In this document: piece after piece, positions 44,323 to 54,475 of the stretch
Position numbering within the stretch: position 1 is the stretch's first letter
Layout of the letters: each line of letters opens with the position of its first letter
Program-made: the position numbers and the translations under genes
NCBI RefSeq assembly: GCF_022606465.1
Contig: NZ_JALBUF010000002.1
Span: 1-64,000, forward strand
Length of the DNA stretch: 64,000 bases
Direction of reading: 5' to 3'
Source: Sulfoacidibacillus ferrooxidans
GTDB lineage: Bacteria; Bacillota; Bacilli; Alicyclobacillales; SLC66
Notes under the pieces: model-generated
The model's input: only the letters and a program-made list of their open reading frames with translations
Told to the model about the DNA's origin: nothing
Databases searched by the model: none

Positions 44323-45399
44323 ATGCGAATGGCGCTACTGGGCGCTACCGGTTACGGGGGCATTGAAACGTTGCGAATTTTACAAGGCCGTACTGACGTA
44401 GAACAACTAATTGTTGGGTCGGATCGATACGCAGCACAAGCGATCGAGCAGGTTTTACCGCAATTTAGGGGATCTTCGATTGGCCAAGTACAGTTTACGA
44501 AGATGGCAACACTTGATGACTTTCCTATGGTGGATGTGGCCTTGTTAGCCATGCCGCATGGTGAAGCTCCAAAATATGTAGATCGATTGCTCGATCGTGG
44601 GATTCGCGTAATTGATTTTAGCGGCGATTATAGACTTCCTTATGACACTTATGAGTTGTGGTATCAAGCACCTGAAAGAGCACACTATGTACCTGGAGTA
44701 TACGGATTACCTGAATTGTATCGCGATCACATCCGTAACGCCGAATTGATCGCAAACCCCGGGTGCTATGCAACTGCAGCTGAGCTCGCATGCATTCCGC
44801 TTATGGAGCAGCAAGTGATCGATCCTTCGCGAATGATCATCGATGCGAAGTCAGGAGTATCTGGAGCAGGAAGAAGCCCCAAGCTCGATTCTCATTTCGT
44901 GGAAGTTGATGGTAGTTTTCGTGCTTATAAAGTAGGGCAACATCAACATACGCCTGAGATTGAACGAATTTTACAAGATGCGATGGTGCGGGGCTCGACT
45001 AATCTAGAAAACGCCTTGGCAACACATGATCACAGTTCTGTGAGAGTGCTACTCACGACGCAGTTGTTGCCCATTAAACGAGGAATATACCTGACGGCAT
45101 ACGCACAATTGACAGGCACGATGACAACAGAAGAAGTAACGCATATGTACAAAAAGAGATATGAAACGGAACCTTTTATAAAGGTTTTGCAACCTGGCTA
45201 CATGCCAGAGATCAGGCATGTAGTAGGCACGAATGAATGTCACATTGGCATTCATGTAGATGATCGAACACAAACCGTCATGATTGTAGCTACAATTGAT
45301 AATCTCGTGAAAGGCGCTGCAGGTCAGGCGTTACAAAATGCGAATCTGATGCTTGGCATTAAAGAAACGACTGGCCTAGAGCAGACTGCATGGTGTTGA
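44323..45399 (+). CDS. argC: N-acetyl-gamma-glutamyl-phosphate reductase
   Basis: NADPH-dependent reductase making N-acetylglutamate semialdehyde; 358 residues. The Rossmann start is MALLGATGYGGIETLRIL, the catalytic cysteine is in IANPGCYATAAELA, and VDAKSGVSGAGRSPKLDSHF plus GQHQHTPEIERIL are conserved. The frame opens at 44272, which is the -35 box, so ATG 44323 with aggagagggg just upstream is the true start. First gene of the arg operon. Confidence 0.97.
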   Translation: MRMALLGATGYGGIETLRILQGRTDVEQLIVGSDRYAAQAIEQVLPQFRGSSIGQVQFTKMATLDDFPMVDVALLAMPHGEAPKYVDRLLDRGIRVIDFSGDYRLPYDTYELWYQAPERAHYVPGVYGLPELYRDHIRNAELIANPGCYATAAELACIPLMEQQVIDPSRMIIDAKSGVSGAGRSPKLDSHFVEVDGSFRAYKVGQHQHTPEIERILQDAMVRGSTNLENALATHDHSSVRVLLTTQLLPIKRGIYLTAYAQLTGTMTTEEVTHMYKKRYETEPFIKVLQPGYMPEIRHVVGTNECHIGIHVDDRTQTVMIVATIDNLVKGAAGQALQNANLMLGIKETTGLEQTAWC

Positions 45400-45410
45400 G
45401 GGGTGAACTT

Positions 45411-46217
45411 GTGCAAACCATTGTGTTGAAGTATGGGGGTAGCATGAAGGAAGATTCGACGTTGCTTTTAGAAGAAGTAGCGTATTACGCACAGCGTGGT
45501 GTGCGCTTTGTGATCGTTCATGGTGGCGGCCCCGAAGTGACACACTGGTTAGCACGTCTGGGTCACGAAACGGAATTTGTGCAAGGACAGCGCGTGACTG
45601 ATGAATTTTCACTTCAAGTAGTAGAGATGGTGCTCGCAGGTCGTGTAGGCAAACGCATAGTGAGACAACTACAACAGTTTGGCATAGAGGCTATTAGCAT
45701 AAGCGGAGAAGACGGGCCAATCATCGCAGCTACGTTGTATGAAGAGGGATTGCTTGGGTATGTTGGGCAAGTAGAAACGGTGAACACATCGCTATTAGAA
45801 GTGCTACTCGCTGCAAAGATTGTTCCAGTTCTCGCTCCACTTGGGCTAGATGCGGCAGGTCAGTTGTATAACATTAACGCTGATTTTGTGGCGGCAAGTC
45901 TTGCAGGGGCGCTGCGTGCAAATGCTTTTATATTAGCCACAGATGTATCCGGTGTGCGCGAACACGCACAATCTGCGCATACGCTGGATCGCCTTACGGC
46001 GGATGAAGCACTCGCTATGGTGCATGATGGGCGTGCAGTAGGCGGTATGATTCCGAAGTTGCAAGCAGCAGTCGGTGCGATTGCGCAAGGTGCAAAGGCG
46101 GCGTACGTGTTAGATGGTCAAAAAGCTGACACGCTACAACGTGTTTTAGAAGATCGTGCTGTTGGCACGCGCATTATGCCAAGTGAAATGGTGAGAGGAG
46201 GAACGGATCATGCCTGA
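45411..46217 (+). CDS. argB: Acetylglutamate kinase
   Basis: Phosphorylates N-acetylglutamate; 268 residues. It shows IVLKYGGSMKEDSTLLLEEV with the ATP-binding lysine, VIVHGGGPEVTHWLARLG for substrate binding, YNINADFVAASLAGAL, and GGMIPKLQAAVGAIAQGA with a second essential lysine. The frame reaches 45390, but GAGGGG at 45398-45403 precedes GTG 45411. It lacks the long N-terminal helix of arginine-inhibited hexameric kinases, so feedback control is probably not through that form. Confidence 0.96.
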   Translation: MQTIVLKYGGSMKEDSTLLLEEVAYYAQRGVRFVIVHGGGPEVTHWLARLGHETEFVQGQRVTDEFSLQVVEMVLAGRVGKRIVRQLQQFGIEAISISGEDGPIIAATLYEEGLLGYVGQVETVNTSLLEVLLAAKIVPVLAPLGLDAAGQLYNINADFVAASLAGALRANAFILATDVSGVREHAQSAHTLDRLTADEALAMVHDGRAVGGMIPKLQAAVGAIAQGAKAAYVLDGQKADTLQRVLEDRAVGTRIMPSEMVRGGTDHA

Positions 46218-47436
46218 ATTACAAAAGATGGCTTCTTATACGCCACCATCCAATTATACACAGATACGAGAGATGGATCGTGAGCATGTGATGAGCACGT
46301 ATGCTCGACAGCCGCTTGAAATTGTGCGCGGTGAAGGGGTCTATGTTTTTGACGGAGAAGAGCGAGCATATCTGGATTTTACAAGTGGGATTGCTGTGTG
46401 TGGACTTGGACATTGTCATCCAGCACTCGTTGCAGCCGCAACTGACCAATTGAACCAATTGTGGCACATCTCCAATATCTATTTAACTGCTCCACAGGCG
46501 GAATTGGCGGAGCGGTTGACGAGTATCAGCGGTATGGATCGGGTGTTTTTTTCGAATTCTGGTGCTGAGGCCAATGAGGCCGCGATTAAACTTGCCAGAC
46601 GTTATGCGAAACATAAGTTTGGAGCGCATAAAGGTGATATTTTAACGTTTGCACATTCATTTCACGGGCGCACGATCGCAACGGTCACTGCGACTGCACA
46701 ACCAAAATATCAAGAGGGAATTGGACCACTACCTGGTGGGTTTCGCTATATAGAAGAAGCGACGATGAAGTCAGTAAAGGCTGCAGTGACAGAGAAAACA
46801 GCGGCAATCATGATCGAACCCATTCAAGGAGAAGGCGGCGTTCGACCGTTTTCCAGCGAGTTTTTACACGAGTTACGAGAGTATTGCACAGAGATGGGAT
46901 TTTTGCTGATCTTTGATGAAGTGCAAACGGGTGCCGGGCGTACAGGTGCGTGGCTTGCATGGCAGCGGATGTCTGTGAAACCGGATATTGTGACTATGGC
47001 AAAGTCGCTTGCAGGTGGCTTGCCGATGGGGGCGACGCTTGCCACGGAGGATGTTGCAAAGGCGTTTACGCCAGGCACTCATGGCTCTACATTTGGTGGC
47101 AATCCTGTAGCTGCACGAGCTGCGCTTGCTCTCATTGACATCGTGACGGCACCAGGTTTTTTTGATCAAGTGCGCCGTCGAGAGCAACAGTTATACGGTG
47201 AACTTGTGAAATTAGCTGCTCTGCGCAGTGATATCGTCGATGTACGCGGGCTTGGACTGATGTGGGGCATCCAATTAAAAACGGCGCGAGCAAGTGAAGT
47301 GGTGGATCGTGCGCGGGATCTTGGCTTGCTGTTGTTGACAGCTGGTGCCGATACCGTGCGGTTGTTGCCACCCCTGATTGTAACTGGGAAAGAAATAGAG
47401 AGTGCGGTTGCGATAGTCAACAAAGCATTAGGATAA
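46210..47436 (+). CDS. argD: Acetylornithine aminotransferase
   Basis: Class III PLP aminotransferase of 408 residues converting N-acetylglutamate semialdehyde to N-acetylornithine. It has YLDFTSGIAVCGLGHCHPAL, FSNSGAEANEAAIKLARRYA, SFHGRTIATVTATAQPKY, IFDEVQTGAGRTGAWLA and the PLP lysine in TMAKSLAGGLPMGA. ATG 46210 has gagaggagg upstream and overlaps the argB stop. The ArgD-type lineage rather than ornithine aminotransferase is supported by the operon. Confidence 0.95.
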   Translation: MPELQKMASYTPPSNYTQIREMDREHVMSTYARQPLEIVRGEGVYVFDGEERAYLDFTSGIAVCGLGHCHPALVAAATDQLNQLWHISNIYLTAPQAELAERLTSISGMDRVFFSNSGAEANEAAIKLARRYAKHKFGAHKGDILTFAHSFHGRTIATVTATAQPKYQEGIGPLPGGFRYIEEATMKSVKAAVTEKTAAIMIEPIQGEGGVRPFSSEFLHELREYCTEMGFLLIFDEVQTGAGRTGAWLAWQRMSVKPDIVTMAKSLAGGLPMGATLATEDVAKAFTPGTHGSTFGGNPVAARAALALIDIVTAPGFFDQVRRREQQLYGELVKLAALRSDIVDVRGLGLMWGIQLKTARASEVVDRARDLGLLLLTAGADTVRLLPPLIVTGKEIESAVAIVNKALG

Positions 47437-47449
47437 GGGGGACTTGAAC

Positions 47450-48412
47450 ATGGGGATGGTAGCTGCTCGTGAAAGTGGTTTGAAGGGCACTCATTTTCTT
47501 GATTTTGGTGGGTGGACTGCACATGAAATGCACACAGTGCTGGCGCTTGCCAATGAGCTGAAGCAACAACGTGCGAGACATGAGGCGACTCCCTATTTGC
47601 AGGGGAAGACGCTTGGCATGTTATTTGATAAGGCGTCAACGCGCACGCGTGTGTCGTTTGAAGTAGGAATGTACGAATTAGGTGGTCATGCGCTCTTTCT
47701 CTCTGATCAAGCAACACAAGTAGGCCGTGGCGAGTCACTTGCTGATACAGCTCGTGTATTGTCGCGCTATGTGCATGGGCTTATGGTGCGTACACATGCG
47801 CACGCACGCGTGGAGCAATTGGCGCGTTATGCCACGGTGCCTGTGATCAATGGACTGACAGATGATCATCATCCTGTGCAAGTATTGGCAGACTTTATGA
47901 CGATTCTTGAGCATAAAGGGCGATTGCGCGGACTGACATTGGGTTATGTTGGGGATGGCAACAATATGGCTCACTCACTGTTGCAGGCAGCTTCGATCGT
48001 AGGTATGGATATTCGTATTGCAGTTCCTAAAGGGTATGAGCCACGGGTAGATATTGTAGATCAAGCGCGGCGCAGAGCGATGGCTTTACATTCACAAGTC
48101 ATCTTGACAGAAGATCCTAGTACAGCTGTTGAAGGTGCTGATATTGTATATACAGATGTCTGGGCGAGTATGGGGCAAGAAGAAGAGTCGGATAAACGGA
48201 TCGTTGATTTTAAAGGGTTTGAGGTCAATGCAAAAATGCTCAAACGCGCACAGTCTGATGCTATCTTTATGCACTGTTTACCTGCACATCGCGGTGAAGA
48301 GGTTTCGGAAGAAGTATTAGAAGGTGCGCAGTCCGTGGTATTTGACCAAGCGGAAAATCGGTTGCATGCACAAAAAGCGTTGCTTGTAGCGCTGATGGGT
48401 GATCATCAATAA
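47450..48412 (+). CDS. argF: Ornithine carbamoyltransferase
   Basis: Makes citrulline from ornithine and carbamoyl phosphate; 320 residues. The carbamoyl-phosphate motif is DKASTRTRVSFEVGMYELG, HAHARVEQLARYA and GLTDDHHPVQVLADF follow, and the ornithine loop ends with IFMHCLPAHRGEEV. The frame begins at 47444, but GGGGGA at 47437-47442 places the start at ATG 47450. No carAB genes lie in the cluster, so carbamoyl phosphate comes from elsewhere. Confidence 0.97.
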   Translation: MGMVAARESGLKGTHFLDFGGWTAHEMHTVLALANELKQQRARHEATPYLQGKTLGMLFDKASTRTRVSFEVGMYELGGHALFLSDQATQVGRGESLADTARVLSRYVHGLMVRTHAHARVEQLARYATVPVINGLTDDHHPVQVLADFMTILEHKGRLRGLTLGYVGDGNNMAHSLLQAASIVGMDIRIAVPKGYEPRVDIVDQARRRAMALHSQVILTEDPSTAVEGADIVYTDVWASMGQEEESDKRIVDFKGFEVNAKMLKRAQSDAIFMHCLPAHRGEEVSEEVLEGAQSVVFDQAENRLHAQKALLVALMGDHQ

Positions 48413-48424
48413 GGGGTGGAGAAC

Positions 48425-49630
48425 ATGGGGAAACAAAAATTAGTATTAGCTTATTCAGGTGGACTCGATACGTCAGTCGCGATTAAATGGTTGAGTGAAA
48501 AATCAGGATATGACGTGATTGCGTTATCGGCTGATGTGGGTGAAGGAAAAGATCTGGCTTTTGTCAAAGATAAGGCACTCTCCATTGGTGCGGTCGAGTC
48601 TTATATGATAGATGCACGGGAGCAATTTGCGGAAGAATTTATTTTGCCAAGTTTATATGCGAATGCCTTGTATGAAGGAGTATATCCGTTGTCGGCGGCG
48701 CTTTCACGACCGCTGATTTCTAAGTTACTCACAGAGGTGGCAACCAAGGTAGGAGCAGGGGCTGTTGCACATGGTTGTACGGGCAAAGGTAACGATCAGG
48801 TGCGCTTTGACGTGTCTGTAGCGGCACTCGATCCAATGCTTACGGTTGAGGCACCTGTGCGCGAGTGGGCATGGTCGCGCGATGAAGAGATCGCTTATGC
48901 AAAAGAACACGGGATTCCGATCCCAATCACTCTCGATAGCCCGTTTAGTATTGATGCTAACTTATGGGGTAGAAGTTGCGAGGCAGGCGTGTTGGAAGAT
49001 CCTTTTGCAGAAGCGCCTGAAGAAGCGTTTGACTGGACAGTTAATCCACTGGATGCACCCAATCAGCCGGAGTATGTTGAGATCGAATTTGTTGCCGGGC
49101 GACCCGTCAAGTTAGATGGAGAGTCCATGCCGCTTGTGACGTTGATTGAGCGACTCAATCAGATAGCAGGGGCGCATGGAGTAGGTCGTATTGATCATGT
49201 GGAGAATCGATTAGTTGGGATTAAATCGCGTGAAGTGTACGAGGCACCAGCTGCCATTACGCTGATTAAGGCACACCAGGCTTTAGAATATTTGACGTTG
49301 ACCCGTGAGGTTGCACAATTTAAACCACAGATTGAACAAAAGTATGCGGAACTTGTATATAATGGATTATGGTTTTCACCATTAAAGTCAGCACTTGATG
49401 CATTTATTATTCAAACGCAAGCTCATGTGACTGGCACAGTGCGGATGAAGTTATTTAAGGGAAACACTTATGCTGCTGCTTCTAGTTCGCCCTATTCACT
49501 CTATAACAAAGAATTAGCGACTTACGCGGGTGGCGATACGTTCGATCATAAGGCGGCGATTGGATTTATTTCACTGTGGGGACTACCTACGCGATTACAG
49601 GCAACCGTACAAACGGATACGGATAAGTAA
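48425..49630 (+). CDS. argG: Argininosuccinate synthase
   Basis: Condenses citrulline and aspartate with ATP; 401 residues. The N-type ATP pyrophosphatase loop is [17 protein letters not shown], and the citrulline/aspartate site appears in [17 protein letters not shown] and [32 protein letters not shown] is also conserved. ATG 48425 follows aaggggtggag; the GTG at 48416 lies inside that site. Twelve bases after argF. Confidence 0.98.
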   Translation: MGKQKLVLAYSGGLDTSVAIKWLSEKSGYDVIALSADVGEGKDLAFVKDKALSIGAVESYMIDAREQFAEEFILPSLYANALYEGVYPLSAALSRPLISKLLTEVATKVGAGAVAHGCTGKGNDQVRFDVSVAALDPMLTVEAPVREWAWSRDEEIAYAKEHGIPIPITLDSPFSIDANLWGRSCEAGVLEDPFAEAPEEAFDWTVNPLDAPNQPEYVEIEFVAGRPVKLDGESMPLVTLIERLNQIAGAHGVGRIDHVENRLVGIKSREVYEAPAAITLIKAHQALEYLTLTREVAQFKPQIEQKYAELVYNGLWFSPLKSALDAFIIQTQAHVTGTVRMKLFKGNTYAAASSSPYSLYNKELATYAGGDTFDHKAAIGFISLWGLPTRLQATVQTDTDK

Positions 49631-49645
49631 AGGGGTAGTTAGTCA

Positions 49646-51040
49646 ATGAAAAAACAGTCTAATGCCATGTGGGGTGGACGATTCACTAAGCAACCAGATG
49701 AGCTTGTGGAGGCGTTTGGAGCTTCTGTCGCATTTGATCAGCGGCTTGCACCGTATGATATTGCAGGAAGTATCGCGCATATCACCATGCTTGCGAAGCA
49801 AGGGGTCGTCACTTTGCAAGAGTCAGCCACGATCGTTGAGGGTCTAGAAGCGATTCGCAGTGAAATCGAAGCGGGCGACTTTGTGTGGGAGCAAGCGCTA
49901 GAAGATGTGCACATGAATATCGAACAAAAGCTGATTGAACGTATTGGACCTGTAGGAGGCAAACTTCATACGGGGAGGAGTCGCAATGATCAAGTGGCAC
50001 TTGACTTGCATCTGTTTACTCTCGATGAAGTAGCGACCGTAGACACGCTTGTGATGGAGTTGCAAACGGCGCTATGCGACTGCGCAGAGCACTACTTTGA
50101 AGTGCTGATTCCGGGTTATACGCATATGCAACGAGCGCAACCGGTCTTATTTGCTCATCATCTCCTTGCGTATGCATGGATGTTTGCGCGGGATCGCGAG
50201 CGGTTAGATGGAGTGCATCAACGTGCTGACCTGATGCCACTTGGCGCAGGGGCGCTTGCTGGGACATCATTTCCGTTAGATCGCGAATGGGTAGCAAAGG
50301 AACTAGGGTTTACTGCACTATATGAAAATAGCATGGATGCTGTGAGTGATCGAGACTATGTGATTGAGGCGTTGTCCGCCCTATCGCTTCTGATGATGCA
50401 TCTTTCGCGATTGGCAGAAGAACTGATTTTGTGGAGTAGTACAGAATTTGGCTTTATTGAATTGGACGACGCGTATACGACGGGCTCGTCGATGATGCCA
50501 CAAAAGAAAAATCCTGATATGGCTGAGTTAGTGCGAGGAAAAACAGGGCGTGTGTACGGTCATTTGCTAGGACTTCTTACGACATGCAAGGGTCTGCCAC
50601 TGACGTACAATAAAGATATGCAAGAAGATAAAGAAGGATTATTTGATGCGATCGATACTGTGAAAAATGCGGTGCGCATTTTTACAGGCATGATTGCAAC
50701 TCTCACTGTACGCGAAGAGGCTGTCTCACTTGCTTTACGTGAAGATTATAGCGCAGCGACTGATGTGGCAGATGCTTTAGTGCGAGCTGGTATGCCATTT
50801 CGCGAAGCGCATGAGGTTGTTGGGAGCATGGTGCGCTATTGTATTGAACACAAAAAACCTCTCACAGAGATAAGCGCATCTGAGTTAAAGCAGTTTACTG
50901 AGTTGTTAGATGTTCAAACGATTGCTTCACTTACGCCAGCTGCACTTGTGGCTGCACGTCATGTGCGAGGTGGCACGGCGCCCGCAGCTGTGCGTGAACA
51001 GCTACGGCTGTTTCGTGAACACTATCTTTCGCGTGAGTAA
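49646..51040 (+). CDS. argH: Argininosuccinate lyase
   Basis: Splits argininosuccinate to arginine and fumarate; 464 residues. It begins MWGGRFTKQPDELVEAFGAS, has EDVHMNIEQKLIERIG, HTGRSRNDQVALDLHLF, PGYTHMQRAQPVLFAHHLL and the superfamily loop GSSMMPQKKNPDMAELVRGK with the catalytic serine. ATG 49646 follows aaaggggtag. It completes argCBDFGH, closed by the hairpin at 51076. Confidence 0.98.
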   Translation: MKKQSNAMWGGRFTKQPDELVEAFGASVAFDQRLAPYDIAGSIAHITMLAKQGVVTLQESATIVEGLEAIRSEIEAGDFVWEQALEDVHMNIEQKLIERIGPVGGKLHTGRSRNDQVALDLHLFTLDEVATVDTLVMELQTALCDCAEHYFEVLIPGYTHMQRAQPVLFAHHLLAYAWMFARDRERLDGVHQRADLMPLGAGALAGTSFPLDREWVAKELGFTALYENSMDAVSDRDYVIEALSALSLLMMHLSRLAEELILWSSTEFGFIELDDAYTTGSSMMPQKKNPDMAELVRGKTGRVYGHLLGLLTTCKGLPLTYNKDMQEDKEGLFDAIDTVKNAVRIFTGMIATLTVREEAVSLALREDYSAATDVADALVRAGMPFREAHEVVGSMVRYCIEHKKPLTEISASELKQFTELLDVQTIASLTPAALVAARHVRGGTAPAAVREQLRLFREHYLSRE

Positions 51041-51075
51041 AGGCTCGAACACATGGATATGTCAATCAACGAATC

Positions 51076-51116
51076 AGGACCCATCAACAGAGCTTGCTCT
51101 TTTGATGGGTCCTTTG
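51076..51116 (+). terminator. Intrinsic terminator of the arg operon
   Basis: aggacccatcaa (51076-51087) pairs perfectly with ttgatgggtcct (51102-51113), with an inner agagc/gctct stem. The T-tail is short (TTTG). The remaining bases to ftsE (51117-51330) show no gene or clear promoter. Confidence 0.8.
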
Positions 51117-51330
51117 TGATATATGCTCCTGTTGATGCCACTACGTGTGTTTTCTACGATGCATCACGAAGATTGGCGTCAGTTCTCAAAGTGGCTAGTG
51201 TGCATGGAAATTACATCCACATGCAGGAGTTTCGATTTGGTTGTCGAATATAGTGTCGAAGAATGACACATAGCCATGAATCATGGTTATAAGTTGTGAT
51301 TACGAGGTCAACTCCGCATGGGGGATCGGT

Positions 51331-52017
51331 ATGATTGAGATGCAAGATGTTTGGAAGGAATATGGTAATGGTGTTACAGCTTTATCGGGTGTTTCTGTGC
51401 GTATTCCGCAAGGGACGTTTGTCTATGTCGTAGGGCCAAGTGGCGCAGGCAAATCTACGTTTATTAAGTTGATGTACCGACAGGAACGGCCTACTAAGGG
51501 ACATATTTTTGTTGGTGGTTTTAACATTGAACGGCTACGTGAACGGCAAATTCCTATGATGCGAAGACATGTCGGGGTCGTGTTCCAAGATTACAAGCTA
51601 CTGCAACAATTAACGGTAGCTGAGAACGTCGCTTTTGCATTAGAAGTCATTGAAGTCTCACGCAAGATGATCTATAAGCGTGTCAATGAGGTATTAGAAC
51701 TCGTAGGTCTAGAAGATAAAAGGAACATGCTTCCGCTTGAGTTATCTGGTGGAGAACAACAACGGGTGGCGATTGCGCGGGCGCTTGTCAATAAACCAAA
51801 GGTTGTCGTTGCAGATGAACCCACAGGGAATCTGGATCCAGAAAACTCCTGGGCTATTTTAAAGTTACTGGAACGTGTCAATGATCGTGGTACCACGATT
51901 GTCATGGCTACGCACAACCGAGAATTGGTGAATGCGAGTAAAAAACGAGTGATCGCTATAGAGGATGGACGCATCAATCGAGACGAAGAGCGCGGGGATT
52001 ATGGATATGAAGATTAG
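51331..52017 (+). CDS. ftsE: Cell division ATP-binding protein FtsE
   Basis: ABC ATPase of 228 residues working with FtsX to control peptidoglycan hydrolases at division, or in Bacillus to start sporulation and activate CwlO. Walker A is VGPSGAGKSTFIKLMYR, the Q-loop VVFQDYKLLQQLTVAENVAF, the signature LSGGEQQRVAIARAL, and Walker B VVVADEPTGNLDP. The LMYRQERPTKG region is FtsE-like. A six-base gap after gggggat supports ATG 51331; the frame extends to 51283. ftsX overlaps the end. Confidence 0.96.
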   Translation: MIEMQDVWKEYGNGVTALSGVSVRIPQGTFVYVVGPSGAGKSTFIKLMYRQERPTKGHIFVGGFNIERLRERQIPMMRRHVGVVFQDYKLLQQLTVAENVAFALEVIEVSRKMIYKRVNEVLELVGLEDKRNMLPLELSGGEQQRVAIARALVNKPKVVVADEPTGNLDPENSWAILKLLERVNDRGTTIVMATHNRELVNASKKRVIAIEDGRINRDEERGDYGYED

Positions 52018-52885
52018 AACAATTGGGCGACATGGCAGAGAAGGTTTCAAAAATTTATTTCGCAATGGATGGATGACGTTTGCAGCAGTGAGTGCTGTGG
52101 CAGTCACCTTGCTTATTTTAGGGGCGTCTCTTGTCCTTAGTGTAAATATCCAAGCGATGTCTCTCAATATCGAAAATCAGTTACAATTTAATGCGTATGT
52201 TTCAGATAGTGTTAGCGTTAAGGAACTGCCGGTGCTTGACCACAAGTTGCACGCGATTGCAGGTGTGCGATCGGTTACATTCGTATCTAAAGAAGCTGCG
52301 TTAAAAAGAATGAAACAAATTTTGCAGTCAAATGCGGACTTAATTAATGGTCTTGGCAATCCATTGCCAAACGAGTTTGTTCTTCAAGTCAATAACCCAC
52401 ATCAAATTGCAGAAATAGCAAACCAAGTAGACCATATCAAGGGGATTGAAAAGGTCCAGTATGGTGCGAGTGTCGTTCCAAAACTCCTTTCCATTATGAC
52501 GATCGTACGCGATACTGCAGTTATTTTTATCGTTGGATTGATCATTATGGGTATGTTTTTGATCTCTAATACAGTTAAGATTACGATCTTTACGAGGAAA
52601 CGCGAGATTGAAATTATGAAACTTGTCGGTGCGACAGATGGATTTATCCGCGGGCCATTTTTTGTTGAGGGAACACTCATGGGGATCTTTGGAGCGCTTA
52701 TTCCTAGTGTTTTATTGTATGAAGGATATCGTTGGATTCGCCACGCCATCGAGCTTTTTCCTCCCTTTACGCTACTCCCAACGCCCTATGTGATGGATCG
52801 GGTGGTACTTGTACTTCTTGGTTGTGGACTCTTTATAGGGGTATGGGGTTCGCTTGTTTCGATGCGCAAATTTTTGCGCGTGTAA
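52007..52885 (+). CDS. ftsX: Cell division membrane protein FtsX
   Basis: Permease-like partner of FtsE, 292 residues. A short cytosolic N-terminus with REGFKNLFRNGWMTFAAVSA is typical, followed by the first membrane helix, a large extracellular loop (VKELPVLDHKLHAIAGVRSV to VQYGASVVPKLL), and three more helices near the C-terminus, with KREIEIMKLVGATDGFIRGP between them. ATG 52007 has cgggga eight bases before it. It overlaps ftsE by 11 bases. Confidence 0.95.
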   Translation: MKIRTIGRHGREGFKNLFRNGWMTFAAVSAVAVTLLILGASLVLSVNIQAMSLNIENQLQFNAYVSDSVSVKELPVLDHKLHAIAGVRSVTFVSKEAALKRMKQILQSNADLINGLGNPLPNEFVLQVNNPHQIAEIANQVDHIKGIEKVQYGASVVPKLLSIMTIVRDTAVIFIVGLIIMGMFLISNTVKITIFTRKREIEIMKLVGATDGFIRGPFFVEGTLMGIFGALIPSVLLYEGYRWIRHAIELFPPFTLLPTPYVMDRVVLVLLGCGLFIGVWGSLVSMRKFLRV

Positions 52886-52981
52886 TCAGGTGTGTTACTG
52901 ACAGACTCGTCCGCATAGAGTATAGGAGATTGTACGAAAGTACAAGCAATGCGATTTGCGGGCGAAAGTCAGGTGGTACAT

Positions 52982-54388
52982 ATGGTTAGCAAGCGAGTAG
53001 GTAAGTGGAGTAGGCTGATTGGAACTGTGGCTTTGACGGCTGCGGTTACAGTCATTGGTTTAAAGTGGGTTGGTGCAGATTTCTCTCCATTATCAGGGGA
53101 TGCATCGTACCAAAAGTTTGTGTCAGCCTATGAATTACTCTCTCAAAGTTATGTTCAAAAGGTGTCCACGCCACAGCTTTTAGAGGGCGCGATAGGCGGG
53201 ATGGTTCAGTCGGTAGGAGATCCTTTTTCTGTCTATATGAATCCAGGGATGACAGCGCGTTTTCGTGAGTTAGTGACGTCGCACTTTCAAGGCATTGGTG
53301 CTGTATTGTCCTTGCAATCTGGCAATATGGTCATCTCGACTGTGATGCCTGGTTCCCCAGCGCAAAAGGCTGGGTTGGCGCCTGGAGACATGCTTTTGAA
53401 GATTGGTGGTACGTCAACTACAGGACTATCACTGGAACAAGCTGTTGAGAAGATTCGCGGACAGCGCGGAACGTATGTCACTTTAGAGATTAGACGTGGC
53501 GATCAGGAGCTAACGATGAAGGTCATGCGTGCGCGACTAGATCAAGCGACTGTTTATGCGCGGATGCTGCCTGATCAGATTGGCTATCTACGCATTACCC
53601 AATTTAGTGAAGATACAGCATCAGCATTTGCGCGAGATTTAGACATTCTTACGAAAAGTGGAGCTCGTGCACTGATCATCGATGTGCGCGATGATCCGGG
53701 TGGACTATTGCAAAGTGTGGCACAGATTTCTGACGACCTGCTTCCAAAGTCGAAGGTCATTGTTCAACTTCAAGATCGGGCTGGGAAACGTGAAGTGATC
53801 AGATCGACAGGTGGCAGCGTGCATGTGCCAATGGTATGTCTCATCAACGGGGATAGCGCCAGTGCGGCCGAGATTTTGGCTGCGGCATTAGAAGAATCGG
53901 GCAATGTCCCCTTGATTGGAGAGCGTACATACGGTAAAGGAACTGTGCAAGAAACGCGAGAATTTAAAGATGGTTCAAGTATAAAGCTAACAGTAGCCAA
54001 GTGGTTAACTCCAGATGGGCAATGGATTCATAAACACGGTATTGCGCCGACTGTAGCTGTACCTACACCATCGTATTTTCGGTTGCCGCCGCTTGCTATG
54101 ACGATGGCTACACCCTATACACTCAATGCGAACAACGTTGAAGTGGCAGTGTTACAGCGGATGTTGCTTGCACTGGGCTTTAATCCGGGACGAACCGATG
54201 GGTATTATAGTCAGGAAACCAAAAATGCTGTAGCTGTTTTTCAACGCCAACAAAAACTCCCAGTAAATGGGGAATTGAACGATGCTACAGCGTATGCAGT
54301 AAATGTCGCGATACTCAGGTTAAAACAGCGGGACGACCCCCAACTGACTGCAGCGATTGGATATTTAGAGCAGAAACTCATGAAGTAA
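52982..54388 (+). CDS. ctpB: S41 (CtpB-like) carboxy-terminal processing protease
   Basis: Exported serine protease of 468 residues: N-terminal signal anchor (about residues 10-30), S41 N-terminal helices (GAIGGMVQSVGDPFSVYM), a PDZ domain (SPAQKAGLAPGDMLLKIGG), the protease core with Ser in NGDSASAAEILAAAL and Lys in ERTYGKGTVQE, and a C-terminal peptidoglycan-binding domain (VAVLQRMLLALGFNPGRTDG). In Bacillus CtpB cleaves SpoIVFA and starts SigK activation. ATG 52982 follows aggtgg. It sits between ftsX and a minJ-like gene as in Bacillus. The exact role here is inferred. Confidence 0.9.
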   Translation: MVSKRVGKWSRLIGTVALTAAVTVIGLKWVGADFSPLSGDASYQKFVSAYELLSQSYVQKVSTPQLLEGAIGGMVQSVGDPFSVYMNPGMTARFRELVTSHFQGIGAVLSLQSGNMVISTVMPGSPAQKAGLAPGDMLLKIGGTSTTGLSLEQAVEKIRGQRGTYVTLEIRRGDQELTMKVMRARLDQATVYARMLPDQIGYLRITQFSEDTASAFARDLDILTKSGARALIIDVRDDPGGLLQSVAQISDDLLPKSKVIVQLQDRAGKREVIRSTGGSVHVPMVCLINGDSASAAEILAAALEESGNVPLIGERTYGKGTVQETREFKDGSSIKLTVAKWLTPDGQWIHKHGIAPTVAVPTPSYFRLPPLAMTMATPYTLNANNVEVAVLQRMLLALGFNPGRTDGYYSQETKNAVAVFQRQQKLPVNGELNDATAYAVNVAILRLKQRDDPQLTAAIGYLEQKLMK

Positions 54389-54419
54389 TAGCAGGAAGCT
54401 GTGCAATATGTGTCGAATA

Positions 54420-54456
54420 GATAACCTGTGGATATCCATGGGTTATCTTTGTTTTT
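54420..54456 (+). terminator. Terminator after ctpB-like gene
   Basis: gataacc (54420-54426) pairs with ggttatc (54441-54447) around a second stem tggat/atcca, followed by TTTGTTTTT. It explains why the next gene's frame, which begins at 54428, cannot start there. Confidence 0.72.
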
Positions 54457-54475
54457 GTTGATGAGGAAAGGGACG

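Noticed and set aside
47166-47738. Long antisense open frame (about 190 codons) across argD and argF
   Set aside because: It lies opposite two clearly recognised arginine genes, has no recognised domain and no plausible ribosome site; codon structure of the sense genes explains it.
51053-51253. Open frame of 66 codons between argH and ftsE
   Set aside because: It includes the arg operon terminator hairpin, has no ribosome site and no recognisable product.
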